NCBI RefSeq assembly: GCF_026127265.1
Contig: NZ_WWFG01000010.1
Coordinates: 9,696 to 73,695 of the forward strand
DNA from: Nostoc sp. KVJ3
Lineage (GTDB): Bacteria; Cyanobacteriota; Cyanobacteriia; Cyanobacteriales; Nostocaceae
Direction of reading: 5' to 3'
Length of the DNA stretch: 64,000 bases
The position numbers and the translations under genes are program-made. Numbering within the stretch: the first letter of the stretch is position 1; every line of letters begins with the position of its first letter. Below the pieces are notes generated by a model that searched no databases, was not told the DNA's origin, and saw nothing but the letters and a program-made list of their open reading frames with translations. Shown here in pieces: positions 8,511 to 17,845 of this stretch.

Positions 8511-9440
8511 ATGACGCTCTCTCTGGTTCATATTGTCGCGCATAGAAAGGCTCTTGCTTCCTTGCCAGTAGCGCAGGCGGAGGCGAAGTTGATTGCGCTG
8601 TGGTTGGAGGGAAAAGCGTCGTCTTCTATTCGGGCTTACCAGCGATACACTAGGCGATTTCTGGATTTTCTGGACAAGCCCCTCAAAAAAGTGACTTATG
8701 AAGACTTGGTAGAATACGCTAGTTCTTTTGGGGGCAATGCCGAAAGCACAAAGCGGATATACATAGCTTGTGCCAAAAGCTTGATTAGTTTCGCTCATAA
8801 AATTGGATATCTCCCTTTTAATGTGGGTATGGCACTAAAACTGGGTGAATTACCAGATGTAATCAACGAACGCTATCTTGATGAAGCTGATATTAAATTG
8901 TTGGTACGGGCAGCCAATAGGCATTTAACATTGGCGAAAACTCCCAAACGACAGTACACAGCCCTACGTAATTTGTTAATTATCAAACTCTTGTATCAGG
9001 CAGGGTTACGGGCAAGTGAAATCTGTAATTTGACTTGGGGAGATTTGACACCCCGCAGTGACAGTGGACAGGTGTACGTGAGAAAAGCCAAGGGGAGCAA
9101 AAATCGCACAATTCTCATTAAGCCGAAGCTGTGGGCGGAACTAATGGAGTTCAAAGGTCAAGCTTTACCTACAGACGCAGTGTTCCGAAGTCAAAAAGGG
9201 GGACATCTCGACCGTCAAAACTTGCACCCGATTGTCAAAGCAATTGCACAAGAAGCTGGATTAAGCGAACTGGTTTCTGCTCACTGGTTACGTCATGCCC
9301 ACGGTTCTCACGCGATTGAGCGCGGGACTAATCCAGTGCTGGTGAAAGAAACTTTGGGTCATGCCAATTTAGCCATCACCGATCACTATCTCAAGGCTAG
9401 ACCCAATGACAGTAGCGCTTTAAACTTGATGGATCTTTAA
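8511..9440 (+). CDS. XerC/D-type tyrosine recombinase
   Basis: 309 residues from the ATG at 8511, chosen because GGGAG sits 8 bases upstream; an upstream TTG at 8481 falls inside the inverted repeat. The N-terminal SAM-like core-binding domain (SSSIRAYQRYTRRFLDFL) is followed by the catalytic domain. The catalytic residues are visible: Arg in AGLRASEICNLTW (about 167), Lys in KAKGSKNRTI, HxxR in HWLRHAHGSHA (about 258), His in LGHANLAITDHY, and the Tyr nucleophile of that segment (about 292). Full length. It is likely to resolve plasmid multimers or act in site-specific integration. It is convergent with the replication gene 107 bases away. Confidence 0.85.
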   Translation: MTLSLVHIVAHRKALASLPVAQAEAKLIALWLEGKASSSIRAYQRYTRRFLDFLDKPLKKVTYEDLVEYASSFGGNAESTKRIYIACAKSLISFAHKIGYLPFNVGMALKLGELPDVINERYLDEADIKLLVRAANRHLTLAKTPKRQYTALRNLLIIKLLYQAGLRASEICNLTWGDLTPRSDSGQVYVRKAKGSKNRTILIKPKLWAELMEFKGQALPTDAVFRSQKGGHLDRQNLHPIVKAIAQEAGLSELVSAHWLRHAHGSHAIERGTNPVLVKETLGHANLAITDHYLKARPNDSSALNLMDL

Positions 9441-9546
9441 CATTTTGCATGACTTGTGAAAATGCAGCATAAATGGGAACCAGTGGCATCAATTGCTACC
9501 GGGAACGAAACAAAAAACAGCTTTCAAATGCCAAAGGGATTTTTCT

Positions 9547-12500
9547 CTAGCCAGCCCCCTCCATAGGCAACACTTCTTCCAAGAGCCATTCATAAAATTC
9601 AGGAACAAGAGATTCCACAAGTCGCAGTTCATTTGCTGCGATCGCTTCAAGTTCCAGCACCGTTTCCCAGCGCAAATCACTCTGCCATCGCTTGAGAATG
9701 CCTTTAATTGCCTCAACTCCACGAGAAATGCCAGAGCGAAGTATTTCTACGCAGTGGAGTAAGGTAGTGCGAGCAGTTGGGGGCGGTTCAGAATTGGTAG
9801 TATCCTCCCCCTGGCAATGGGAGTTCCCTATAGCATCAAGGGGGGGTGTGGATACGGGCTGCTGATTGGGGTTTACATTATACGCAGCAGGGGTTTGAGC
9901 AGCATAATAGGTTCGATTTTCTTTTTGATTACGCTTTTCCACGCGATGAGCAATTACATGCATTGCAAATTCCAATTCCTCTTTAGATAAAGAGAAAAGT
10001 TTCACCTGTTGACCCCGTTTACCTTGCTTACGGAAAGTTAACTTTAACCCCAGCTGCTCAACTAAAGTGCCCAGCAACCAAATAGGTTTACAGTCACTGG
10101 GAATAGTAAACCCAAGAATTGCTTTGACGTGAGCAGCACAATTTTTGGCGATCGCCGTCATCTTGAGTAAGGTGGAATCGTCGGCAGTAACTTCATCACC
10201 CTTCATTAAAGAAGTGAGAATTTGATGCAGTCCCAGGTTAAATCTAGCAAGCCACCGTGCGGAGTAATTACCCCAGTCGATGCACAAAGGTAGATTGTCG
10301 CGTTCGGTGCGGTCTTTTTGGGTGACAATTGTTGGTGGCGTAGGATAACTTTGCCCAGTTTTGGGGTCAGTAAACGATTCTTCGGGTGGGGCTAAAATGG
10401 CTTCAAGTCCAGCAATTGCCCTAATTAAGCGACCACCTTTATCCATTTCTACGAGTGATTCGGTTACTTCGATGCCGTAAGAATCAGAAATGCGGAACTT
10501 TTCACATTCAAAAATTTCATTAGGGTCAAGGTAATCTTTGCTCTGACGGGCACGGTACTCGCTCAAAGTAATATTCTTAGCCCTGGCAACAGCCGAATTG
10601 TGGGCACTATCCAAAGCTTGTGCTGCTGCTTTAAGACTTTCAAGAGATTGAGGATCTGAATCACTGCCCACATATATAAATGTATTGCCCATTTCGGTGA
10701 GCAGCGATCGCAAATCATCACGCAGATTATTGAGAGAATAGTGGCGGTTAGCCATAATTTGGCAGTAAGCCTCAAGCGCCCAATCTTTCTCTGCGCCCCG
10801 CTTGCCTGTTTGACGGTCAATCCGCAACAGAAAAGCGGTCATTTCATTGGTTTGGAGCAAGCGCTCTTTAATCTTGGATGCGTTTGTATCCTTGTAACCA
10901 AAGGGAGGACGCGGGGCCACCCAAATATGAAACGGGACTTTTGGACGATAACGGTAAAGCTGTTGGGCGCATTCAGTAGCAGTTTGGGAAACGCCGTGAA
11001 ACACACCGAACACTAAATCAAAATGATACTCAGAAATATCGACACCAGTACCGAGACTGGGAGAGGCGAACAAGGCATCAAAGTTTTTGACAGCGTTGGT
11101 GATATCTTTGATGAAAGCGACATTCTCATCACTGCCAGAATTGTCAGAGTGAACCGACCAAATGCGGTATGAAGTCCTACGGGCTGGGCAAGGGGTAAGG
11201 GGTAAGGGGGAAAGGGCGGAGGAGGAATCTGTTAATTCTTCCTTTTCCCCTTCCCCTTTAACATGCACCCCGCCAAGTTCACTTGGCGAACTACTAGATT
11301 CTTCGTACTTGATAGTAAAGGATTTGTCGAGTTTTTTGATAAAACGCTTACTGTCACTTGCAACCATGACTTTCTCACCAAGCATCAGCGCTGCCGAGAT
11401 TTGGGCGACTATGGCGCTCTCATTATCTCCCTCGTACCAGTAAATTGTGCGTGAACCGTTTCGCCACTCGTTTTTAATGATGTAAGGTACTTCACCTTTT
11501 GGTCGCATTGCAAGAAAGAAATTCACAGTCAGGTCATCCATGTGTGCATCAGCGATGACGACCAGTGGCGCGTTATATACTATATATTCCAGTACTTCAA
11601 GTATTGCTGCACGGTGCTGTTTGCAAGTATTACTGTGTAGTAAGTGGGTGAGGTATTGGCAGGCTTCATCTATAAATATGCAGCCGTAGGTGAGAGACTG
11701 AGTATTCAGCTTATGCAGGCTGTCAATAGTAATACTAAGGGCTGGGGCCTGGGCTAAACCTGTGTAACCCAAGTCTGAATACATCGCCGTCTGCAAGCGT
11801 TCGGCAAGATTTTTCAACAAGTTAACCCGATGTCCATTGTTGAGGAACCGCGCGTCGGGGTTTTGGTCACGCCACCAGCGCATAAGTTCAGTTTTCCCTG
11901 TACCCATGTCGCTCCACAGTACAACCAGTCCAATTTCAGGAAAACGGAAAGACTTTTTGGGATTTTGGGTACTGGGTTTGTGGTCAGGGCAGTCAGAAAT
12001 TATTAACTCTTGTTTTCCTTCTCCCTCTTTACAGCTTGTAGAGCTAACACTTGGGGTAAACAATTTTTCTTCTGCGATATCATAAAGTGGCGGGACAGAT
12101 GAACATTTTTCCTCCAGATCCGGAATGCAGAGTGCTTGGGTCAAATATTTAATATTGACTGTGACATCTGGTTTATATTTACTTAGTCCCCATTTTTTCG
12201 CCCGATACGAGCGCTGGTAATCGGCAAGTGATTTGGCATCGTCTATAATTGCAGTTAGTAGTGCATTGGCATCTTCACTGCGACTAACTACAAAATCATC
12301 AACGCCTTTTTCTGGCCCCGGCAGTAATGCAACTTCACAAAAGCAACCTGCCGATTCGATTGCTTTTGCAGTGCGAACAGTGGCTTGAAACACCGACCAC
12401 CTGGTTTTAGAAGAAGTTTCGTAGTCGAATAAAATAATGAACTTGCGTCCCGCCTGAGCCATCGGTACTAAGTCAGGATGCAATCGTTCATCAAAATCCC

Positions 12501-13119
12501 GTCTTCCGACCCGCCCGTTCCAAATTCCCGGAAGTGCGATCGCTACAAACCCCAGACTCAGCAAGCAAGCGGCTTTCTTCTCCCCTTCGCATAAGATAAT
12601 CGGAATCTCTGGGTGTTGCTTTATCCACTCCCAAAATATTAGTGGATTGAGTTGATCCAGCAAGCGTAGCGCCAAAAGTGAATGATAGCGCTTAATTAAA
12701 TAACGCTTTGCAACTTTGTCCCAGATGGGGTTAGCGACATCGAAGTAGGTAACACGGTTGGGAGTTTTGGGGGGTGACTCGTATTTGACGGGTTTACCTT
12801 TTTGCCAATCAATGCGAGGAAAGTTGGGCTTGATCCTTCCCCACTCCATTGGTTGCCAGTTTTTAAAGGGGTCAAGTGATTGAATCCAGGTTCCCCCCAG
12901 CAATAGATGCTGATACATTTTGATGTATGTATCCGTGGCTCGACCTGCATTTTTTCGAGGGATTTTGTTGGAGATAAACAGGTAGTCATAAATTGTTTCT
13001 CCCTCGATGTGGAAGAAGTTGCGCTCAATCAATGCAGGATGAATGGCGCTGCCCACCGTCAACTCGTGATACTCGGCGGCGGTGAGATGATTGGGGTATT
13101 CAGTTGTCGCTGCATTCAT
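9547..13119 (-). CDS. CyRepA1-type plasmid replication protein (primase-like + SF2-type helicase)
   Basis: About 1190 residues from the ATG at 13119, which has a textbook AAGGGGAGAACCG before it; in-frame sequence continues to 13194. Around residue 170 is a Toprim/DUF3854-like segment (PIILCEGEKKAACLLSLGF, then ALPGIWNGRVGRRDFDE). The helicase part has Walker A SDMGTGKTELM near 405, a DEAC box (IFIDEACQYL) near 486, and ASPSLGTGVDIS. This order is that of the cyanobacterial plasmid initiator family CyRepA1. Two low-complexity inserts (around residues 355-390 and 610-650, the latter containing SALSPLPLTPCPARRTS) look like translated intergenic repeats. The ATG overlaps the stop of the 92-residue gene upstream (ATGA), implying translational coupling. 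Confidence 0.8.
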   Translation of the reverse strand: MNAATTEYPNHLTAAEYHELTVGSAIHPALIERNFFHIEGETIYDYLFISNKIPRKNAGRATDTYIKMYQHLLLGGTWIQSLDPFKNWQPMEWGRIKPNFPRIDWQKGKPVKYESPPKTPNRVTYFDVANPIWDKVAKRYLIKRYHSLLALRLLDQLNPLIFWEWIKQHPEIPIILCEGEKKAACLLSLGFVAIALPGIWNGRVGRRDFDERLHPDLVPMAQAGRKFIILFDYETSSKTRWSVFQATVRTAKAIESAGCFCEVALLPGPEKGVDDFVVSRSEDANALLTAIIDDAKSLADYQRSYRAKKWGLSKYKPDVTVNIKYLTQALCIPDLEEKCSSVPPLYDIAEEKLFTPSVSSTSCKEGEGKQELIISDCPDHKPSTQNPKKSFRFPEIGLVVLWSDMGTGKTELMRWWRDQNPDARFLNNGHRVNLLKNLAERLQTAMYSDLGYTGLAQAPALSITIDSLHKLNTQSLTYGCIFIDEACQYLTHLLHSNTCKQHRAAILEVLEYIVYNAPLVVIADAHMDDLTVNFFLAMRPKGEVPYIIKNEWRNGSRTIYWYEGDNESAIVAQISAALMLGEKVMVASDSKRFIKKLDKSFTIKYEESSSSPSELGGVHVKGEGEKEELTDSSSALSPLPLTPCPARRTSYRIWSVHSDNSGSDENVAFIKDITNAVKNFDALFASPSLGTGVDISEYHFDLVFGVFHGVSQTATECAQQLYRYRPKVPFHIWVAPRPPFGYKDTNASKIKERLLQTNEMTAFLLRIDRQTGKRGAEKDWALEAYCQIMANRHYSLNNLRDDLRSLLTEMGNTFIYVGSDSDPQSLESLKAAAQALDSAHNSAVARAKNITLSEYRARQSKDYLDPNEIFECEKFRISDSYGIEVTESLVEMDKGGRLIRAIAGLEAILAPPEESFTDPKTGQSYPTPPTIVTQKDRTERDNLPLCIDWGNYSARWLARFNLGLHQILTSLMKGDEVTADDSTLLKMTAIAKNCAAHVKAILGFTIPSDCKPIWLLGTLVEQLGLKLTFRKQGKRGQQVKLFSLSKEELEFAMHVIAHRVEKRNQKENRTYYAAQTPAAYNVNPNQQPVSTPPLDAIGNSHCQGEDTTNSEPPPTARTTLLHCVEILRSGISRGVEAIKGILKRWQSDLRWETVLELEAIAANELRLVESLVPEFYEWLLEEVLPMEGAG

Positions 13120-13394
13120 CGGTTCTCCCCTTGGAATTCCTTGGAGAGAACTACGTTTACGAGCAAGAATTGCCAGTAAAATCCTGTGTCGCAATCACCT
13201 GCAACAGTTACTCGAGTAATGTTTCTGTCGCTATCATCTAAACACAGCCAATTTGAAAGCTGTGGAACTTTAGCTTTTGCAAGGATATTCTTAAAACTAC
13301 CTGACACCACAGCATAAAGTTGAGGTGCGAACACTGCAATACATGATCCCACGCGCTCAACTACTGAGCTATTGGGAGTTTTGTTATTTAACAC
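13116..13394 (-). CDS. Small protein coupled to the replication gene
   Basis: 92 residues (MLNNKTPNSSVVERVGSCIA...), unrecognised. It has a hydrophobic patch (IAVFAPQLYAVVSGSF) and an acidic middle (CLDDSDRN). Its TGA overlaps the ATG of the replication protein, and the GGGGAG ribosome-binding site of that gene lies inside its last codons. It is thus the first gene of the rep operon and may set rep expression, as leader proteins of other plasmids do (inference). Confidence 0.5.
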   Translation of the reverse strand: MLNNKTPNSSVVERVGSCIAVFAPQLYAVVSGSFKNILAKAKVPQLSNWLCLDDSDRNITRVTVAGDCDTGFYWQFLLVNVVLSKEFQGENR

Positions 13395-14512
13395 GGTTAT
13401 TCCCCTGATTACTTGATTTTCAAGCTTCAGAGGGGGTTATTCACGCTGCTAATATTCTTTGCTCCAAAATCCGGGTTTTATCTTCATTAAACTTTACATT
13501 TAACTAATTTAAGGAATTTCGACAGCCAAAACATACTGCAAGAAATAGACTTTCTAAGCAGTATATCCTATAATAGATATCGCAGCGTGGTAAAAACTCT
13601 CGGACAAATTTAGTAGTCGTCTCTGTCGCCAAACTTCAACGTCTACTTATTTTGTTCCTTCGAGATCAACCCCGCTCTGAGGTTATATGCAATTTAAACC
13701 ACGGACAAAGCGCTACTCCTTAGTGGCGCTTTGTCCGTTAAATGTGGGTATTGTCATAAATTCTTTACCTCCATACCTACCTTCAATTAGCTTGATATTG
13801 CAGAAATTCTACCCATCTTGGATCTAGTGTTATCCTAATTTTTAATTTAAGCCTCCTCATCTCTGTATGTAATTACTAGGTTTAATAGTAGCTTTGGCTC
13901 AAACTACTTTAACTATCATCTATGCCAAGCTTCAGAGTAAGCATCATAAGTGCCGACTCTTTTGATATAAGCTCATCTTTCGTTTATTAACGGAGTCAAC
14001 TAGCGATTATAGATACTCACTGAGGGTGGTTCCTGGCTGCTAGCCTTGGTTATTTTTCACGAATATGAACTAGATGTAACTGTAACTTGAGATAGCGTAA
14101 TACTACTTTTTGCATGTAGCCATTAAATCATACACCTTAGAAAGGAAACTAGGAAGAAATAATTTTATGAATTTTTGTGAAGGAGTATAGGTTATTTTAA
14201 AAAAAGTATAGGTTAGATTTAACGTGAATAGATTACAGTATAGATAAATACTTGTGCCAATTTACGAGGGTGAGTTAATGATGTTTCATTATATAACTCC
14301 CCGTTATCTGAGGTTTAGCAAAAACAATCAGCCCTAAAAATTCCTTTAAAGTTTCCCACAAGGTTTTTTTACGTGTTGCTTTTAATATCAAGGTTTTGAC
14401 AGTCCAACTACCTTTTAAGCTAAACACTTATGCATCTAGAATTTTGCCAATTTTTGTAGGCTCTTATTTTTGGTAAAGGTATTGATAAATTAAAGTAAAT
14501 TTACTGTTCGAT
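13395..14512. other. Non-coding region between rep operon and STAND gene
   Basis: 1.1 kb with no gene seen on either strand. It holds the upstream region of the rep operon and the strong hairpin at 13701-13738. The right part (14100-14500) is AT-rich and must contain the STAND gene promoter. It is a reasonable place to look for the replication origin; no clear iteron array was found by eye. Confidence 0.4.
13701..13738. repeat. Strong hairpin upstream of the replication operon
   Basis: ACGGACAAAGCGC (13701-13713) and GCGCTTTGTCCGT (13726-13738) are perfect 13-bp arms around TACTCCTTAGTG, which is itself nearly self-complementary. No T-run follows on either strand, so a simple terminator is unlikely. 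An origin element, operator or RNA stem are possibilities. Confidence 0.5.
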
Positions 14513-15943
14513 ATGGATTCATATAAAAATTTAGACATAGAGAAAATAATTGAAGGTCTAGATGGACAAGTGTTTGAGTCTACTGGTAAGCATTTGTCAA
14601 AAGCTGAAATCGCTATTATAAAAGGGGCTTGGAATGGTCAAGATTATCAAGAGATAGCAGCTAATTCAGGGTATAATATGCATTATTTGCGGACAGCAGT
14701 AGGCCCAAACTTATGGACAATGCTTTCTGAAGTTATTGGTGATGGAGTACAAATAAAAAAAGCAACTGTGAAAAATGTTTTGCTTGAAATAGTAAAAAAA
14801 GATTATCTTAATAAAAACGATAGTTTAATAGGTAAGACTAAAATTTATGGAGAGTTGCCTAAAATAAATTTGTTTTATGGGCGAGAAAAAGAAATTAATT
14901 ATTTAAAAAACCAAATTAAGCTTTTTAAGCATCATTGTGTATATTTGTTTGGATCTGCGGGTACTGGAAAAACTTTTGTTGCTACCAAAATAGTTGAAGA
15001 ATTACTTTTAGAGGAACCAAATTCATACGATTGTGTCATCTGGAAAAGTATCAATTATGGTTCTTCACTTGAGGATGTTTTAGATGAAATAATTAAAGTA
15101 CTAAATTTAAAAATAGAAAATAAATCTAGGGAATTTAAACTTGGTTTGATATTAGATCAATTAAAAATATATCGCTGTTTACTAATATTAGATGGGCTGG
15201 AAAGTTTAGCACAAATAGAGGTATTTGAGAAAAAAATAGAGTGTGGAAATTTATTTCGTCGTCTTATAGAAGAGCAGCATCAAAGCTGCATAATAGTGAC
15301 GAGTCAGTTACCTTTAGATCAAATTGCTTACACGGCTACAACTCTCCTACCAGCATACGTGCAGATACAAGGTTTAGAAGAAAATGCAGCAATGCAAATA
15401 TTACGTAAAAAAGATTTGAAAGGAGAAAAGGAATGTAAAAAACTGATTAAAATTTACCGTGCAAATCCATCACTTTTAGAATTAGTTGCCAACCGGATAA
15501 ATAAATTTTTTGGAGGGGATATAAGCAAATTTTTGGATTATAAGACTACTTTGATTAGCGAAAATATTTTGAAGATGTTAAATCAACAATTTGGAGAAAA
15601 TGGACTTTTAAATGATATTCAAAAACAAATTATGCTTTGTTTAGCAGAACATACATCAGAAGAACTACCTCCATTGAAGTTTTCAGATGTAATTAATATT
15701 ATCAGGGGAAAAAATAATTGTGAAATTTCAATTTCTAATATGATGGATGCTATAGAGGTTTTAGAACAGCGTTGTTTAATTGAAATAAATCAGAAATCTG
15801 CTAAAGATGAAGTTTCTTATAGTTTAGAACCAGCTATTAGAAAGTATATTTTAGTCGATCCATTAAGTTTAATCTATAAAAATTTTAATAGTTCAAATAA
15901 CAAACTTAATGGCTTAAAAGCAAGTAATCATATTCAGGAGTAA
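14513..15943 (+). CDS. STAND-class NTPase (NB-ARC-like) with N-terminal vMAP-type HTH
   Basis: 476 residues. Residues 1-100 (FESTGKHLSKAEIAIIKGAW, then GYNMHYLRTAVGPNLWTMLS) match the helix-turn-helix head common at the front of cyanobacterial NB-ARC proteins (vWA-MoxR-associated type). The NTPase follows: P-loop LFGSAGTGKTFVATKI near 148, hhhhD LLILDGLESL near 225, a sensor-like CIIVTSQLP, and winged-helix-like sequence to the end. No WD40 or TPR sensor repeats are attached; the protein stops after the NTPase module. The downstream kinase gene starts 3 bases after the stop, with its AGGAG inside this gene, so the two are co-translated. By family, STAND proteins are ligand-triggered oligomerising switches. 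Confidence 0.75.
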   Translation: MDSYKNLDIEKIIEGLDGQVFESTGKHLSKAEIAIIKGAWNGQDYQEIAANSGYNMHYLRTAVGPNLWTMLSEVIGDGVQIKKATVKNVLLEIVKKDYLNKNDSLIGKTKIYGELPKINLFYGREKEINYLKNQIKLFKHHCVYLFGSAGTGKTFVATKIVEELLLEEPNSYDCVIWKSINYGSSLEDVLDEIIKVLNLKIENKSREFKLGLILDQLKIYRCLLILDGLESLAQIEVFEKKIECGNLFRRLIEEQHQSCIIVTSQLPLDQIAYTATTLLPAYVQIQGLEENAAMQILRKKDLKGEKECKKLIKIYRANPSLLELVANRINKFFGGDISKFLDYKTTLISENILKMLNQQFGENGLLNDIQKQIMLCLAEHTSEELPPLKFSDVINIIRGKNNCEISISNMMDAIEVLEQRCLIEINQKSAKDEVSYSLEPAIRKYILVDPLSLIYKNFNSSNNKLNGLKASNHIQE

Positions 15944-15945
15944 AA

Positions 15946-17802
15946 GTGGTTTACTGCATAAATCACCTTTGTAATCAGCGCCATAACCCTGATGATATTG
16001 GAAACTGTTTAGCCTGCGGAACTCCTTTGCTAATAAATGAGCGTATCCGCTTGCTACACCCATTACGCCCTTTAGAAAAAGATATAGATAGCTATACGGA
16101 TGTTTTCGAGGTTGAAGATATTGAGCCAAAATGGGGAACAAAACCTCGAACAAGAGTTATGAAAGTATTAAGGTGGAATGAACCTAAATACGTTGAGCTA
16201 GTGCGACGAGAAGTACAAGCATTAATCAACTTATCTCATCCGGGAATTCCTCAAGCTGCTAGTAGTGATTACTTTACTTTTACATTACCAAAGGAACCAC
16301 GCCTAGAATTGCATTGCTTAGTAATGGAGAAGATGGAAGGAGAGAATTTACAACAGTGGTTAGAAACGAATGGCAAAATTTCTCAAAATGTAGCACTAGA
16401 ATGGATGTTGCAATTGCTGGACATTCTTGATCATGTACACAAGATAGGATATTTCCATAGAGATATTAAACCAACAAATATTATTTATCAACCAACTGGT
16501 AATCTGGCACTTGTTGACTTTGGTACTGTAAGGAAAATTACTAGAACTTACTTAGCGAAAGTGGGGTCTAGCGGAAAAGATAGCATAACAGGAGGAGGAG
16601 GAAGTGGATATGAGGTAACAGCAGTTTGTTCGATTGGGTTCTCTGCACCTGAACAAATGGATGGTCGAGCGTTACCGCAATCTGACTTCTATGCGTTGGG
16701 ACGAACTATCGTCAATTTGGTTACTGGCGTAGCAATGTTGCAGTTACCAACAGAAGATAGGACAGGAAAGCTAATCTGGAGAGATAAAGCACCGCAGATT
16801 GATAAGCCTGTAGCAGATTTAATCGATGAAATGATACATCCTTTTCCAGGGTTTCGACCACAAACTACAGAAATAATAACTGAACGAATACAAAAACTTC
16901 CTTGGGAAAGTAAAGTCCATCATTTTCTCAAGTCTAAAGTTTTTAAGATTGGAAGATTTGTAGCAGGTGCATTAATAATTTTTGTCATAGGCAAGTTATC
17001 TGCACCTAGTGTAGCTAATTATTTAGTTGTTCAAGGAGAGAAATCAGAAACAAGGAATGATTATCAAAGCGCAGAAAGTTTTTTTGTTTGGGCAATCCAA
17101 ACTAATCATTCAACTAAACAGGATATATCTAAGTATTATTTGAATAAAGCTTCTCGGCTCATGCTAATAGGTAATCTTAGCGCGGCTAAAAAAAATTATG
17201 AGCTTTCTATAAAATATAATAATCAAAATTTAGATGCCTACAATCTCTTAGGAATAAACTGTCAGCAAATATCAGATAATAAATGTGTAGAATATGTTTA
17301 TCAAAAGTTGCTTCAATTCAACCCAAATGATTGGACAGTGCATTATAATTTAGGACGTTTTTATGATGGTCAAGGAGATTATAAATTAGCAGAAAAAGAA
17401 TATAGTATAGCTATTAAAAGTAGTAGTTCAGCGATGATAGCTATTAACAACTTGTCCAGACTTAAGATTAAAACGGGTAACTACAATTTAGCAATTTCTT
17501 TAGCTCAGTCAGGATTAAAAAAAAATAACGATCCATTAATACAAGCTGCATTATATAAAAATTTGGGCTGGGCAAGCTTAGAACAAAATAAAATAAGTGA
17601 TGCTGAAAAATATTTACAAAAAGCACTGAGTTTAGATAATCAAAGAATAGATGCTTATTGCCTATTAGCTAAAGCGCAAGAAATATTAGGTAAAATCGAT
17701 GATGCCAGAATTTCTATAGAATTCTGTTTACTTGCTAAGTCTACAGATTCAGACATTCCTATTTGGAGACAGGAATTACTAGATCGGATACTGAAAAAAT
17801 GA
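15946..17802 (+). CDS. Ser/Thr protein kinase with 4-Cys prefix, membrane segment and TPRs
   Basis: 618 residues from GTG 15946 (AGGAG 5 bases upstream). The N-terminal zinc-ribbon-like prefix CINHLCNQRHNPDDIGNCLAC is typical of cyanobacterial Hanks-type kinases. In the kinase domain, the catalytic loop is HRDIKPTN near 170, followed by DFG (LVDFGTV) near 191 and APEQ in SIGFSAPEQMDG. The Gly-rich loop is not obvious, and Lys in MKVLRW may be the ATP-contacting residue. An insert rich in G and S (SSGKDSITGGGGSG) lies after DFG. A single membrane segment (about 335-355, GALIIFVIGKLSAPSVANYL) precedes five or so TPR units. It is coupled to the STAND NTPase upstream and 43 bases from the secreted protein downstream, so phosphorylation signalling at the membrane is likely. 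Confidence 0.82.
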   Translation: MVYCINHLCNQRHNPDDIGNCLACGTPLLINERIRLLHPLRPLEKDIDSYTDVFEVEDIEPKWGTKPRTRVMKVLRWNEPKYVELVRREVQALINLSHPGIPQAASSDYFTFTLPKEPRLELHCLVMEKMEGENLQQWLETNGKISQNVALEWMLQLLDILDHVHKIGYFHRDIKPTNIIYQPTGNLALVDFGTVRKITRTYLAKVGSSGKDSITGGGGSGYEVTAVCSIGFSAPEQMDGRALPQSDFYALGRTIVNLVTGVAMLQLPTEDRTGKLIWRDKAPQIDKPVADLIDEMIHPFPGFRPQTTEIITERIQKLPWESKVHHFLKSKVFKIGRFVAGALIIFVIGKLSAPSVANYLVVQGEKSETRNDYQSAESFFVWAIQTNHSTKQDISKYYLNKASRLMLIGNLSAAKKNYELSIKYNNQNLDAYNLLGINCQQISDNKCVEYVYQKLLQFNPNDWTVHYNLGRFYDGQGDYKLAEKEYSIAIKSSSSAMIAINNLSRLKIKTGNYNLAISLAQSGLKKNNDPLIQAALYKNLGWASLEQNKISDAEKYLQKALSLDNQRIDAYCLLAKAQEILGKIDDARISIEFCLLAKSTDSDIPIWRQELLDRILKK

Positions 17803-17845
17803 TAAGCTAATAAAAGAGAATAGTACTAAAAATAGAGAAACTTTT

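Noticed and set aside
13701..13738. Rho-independent terminator
   Set aside because: Strong stem but no following T-run on either strand.
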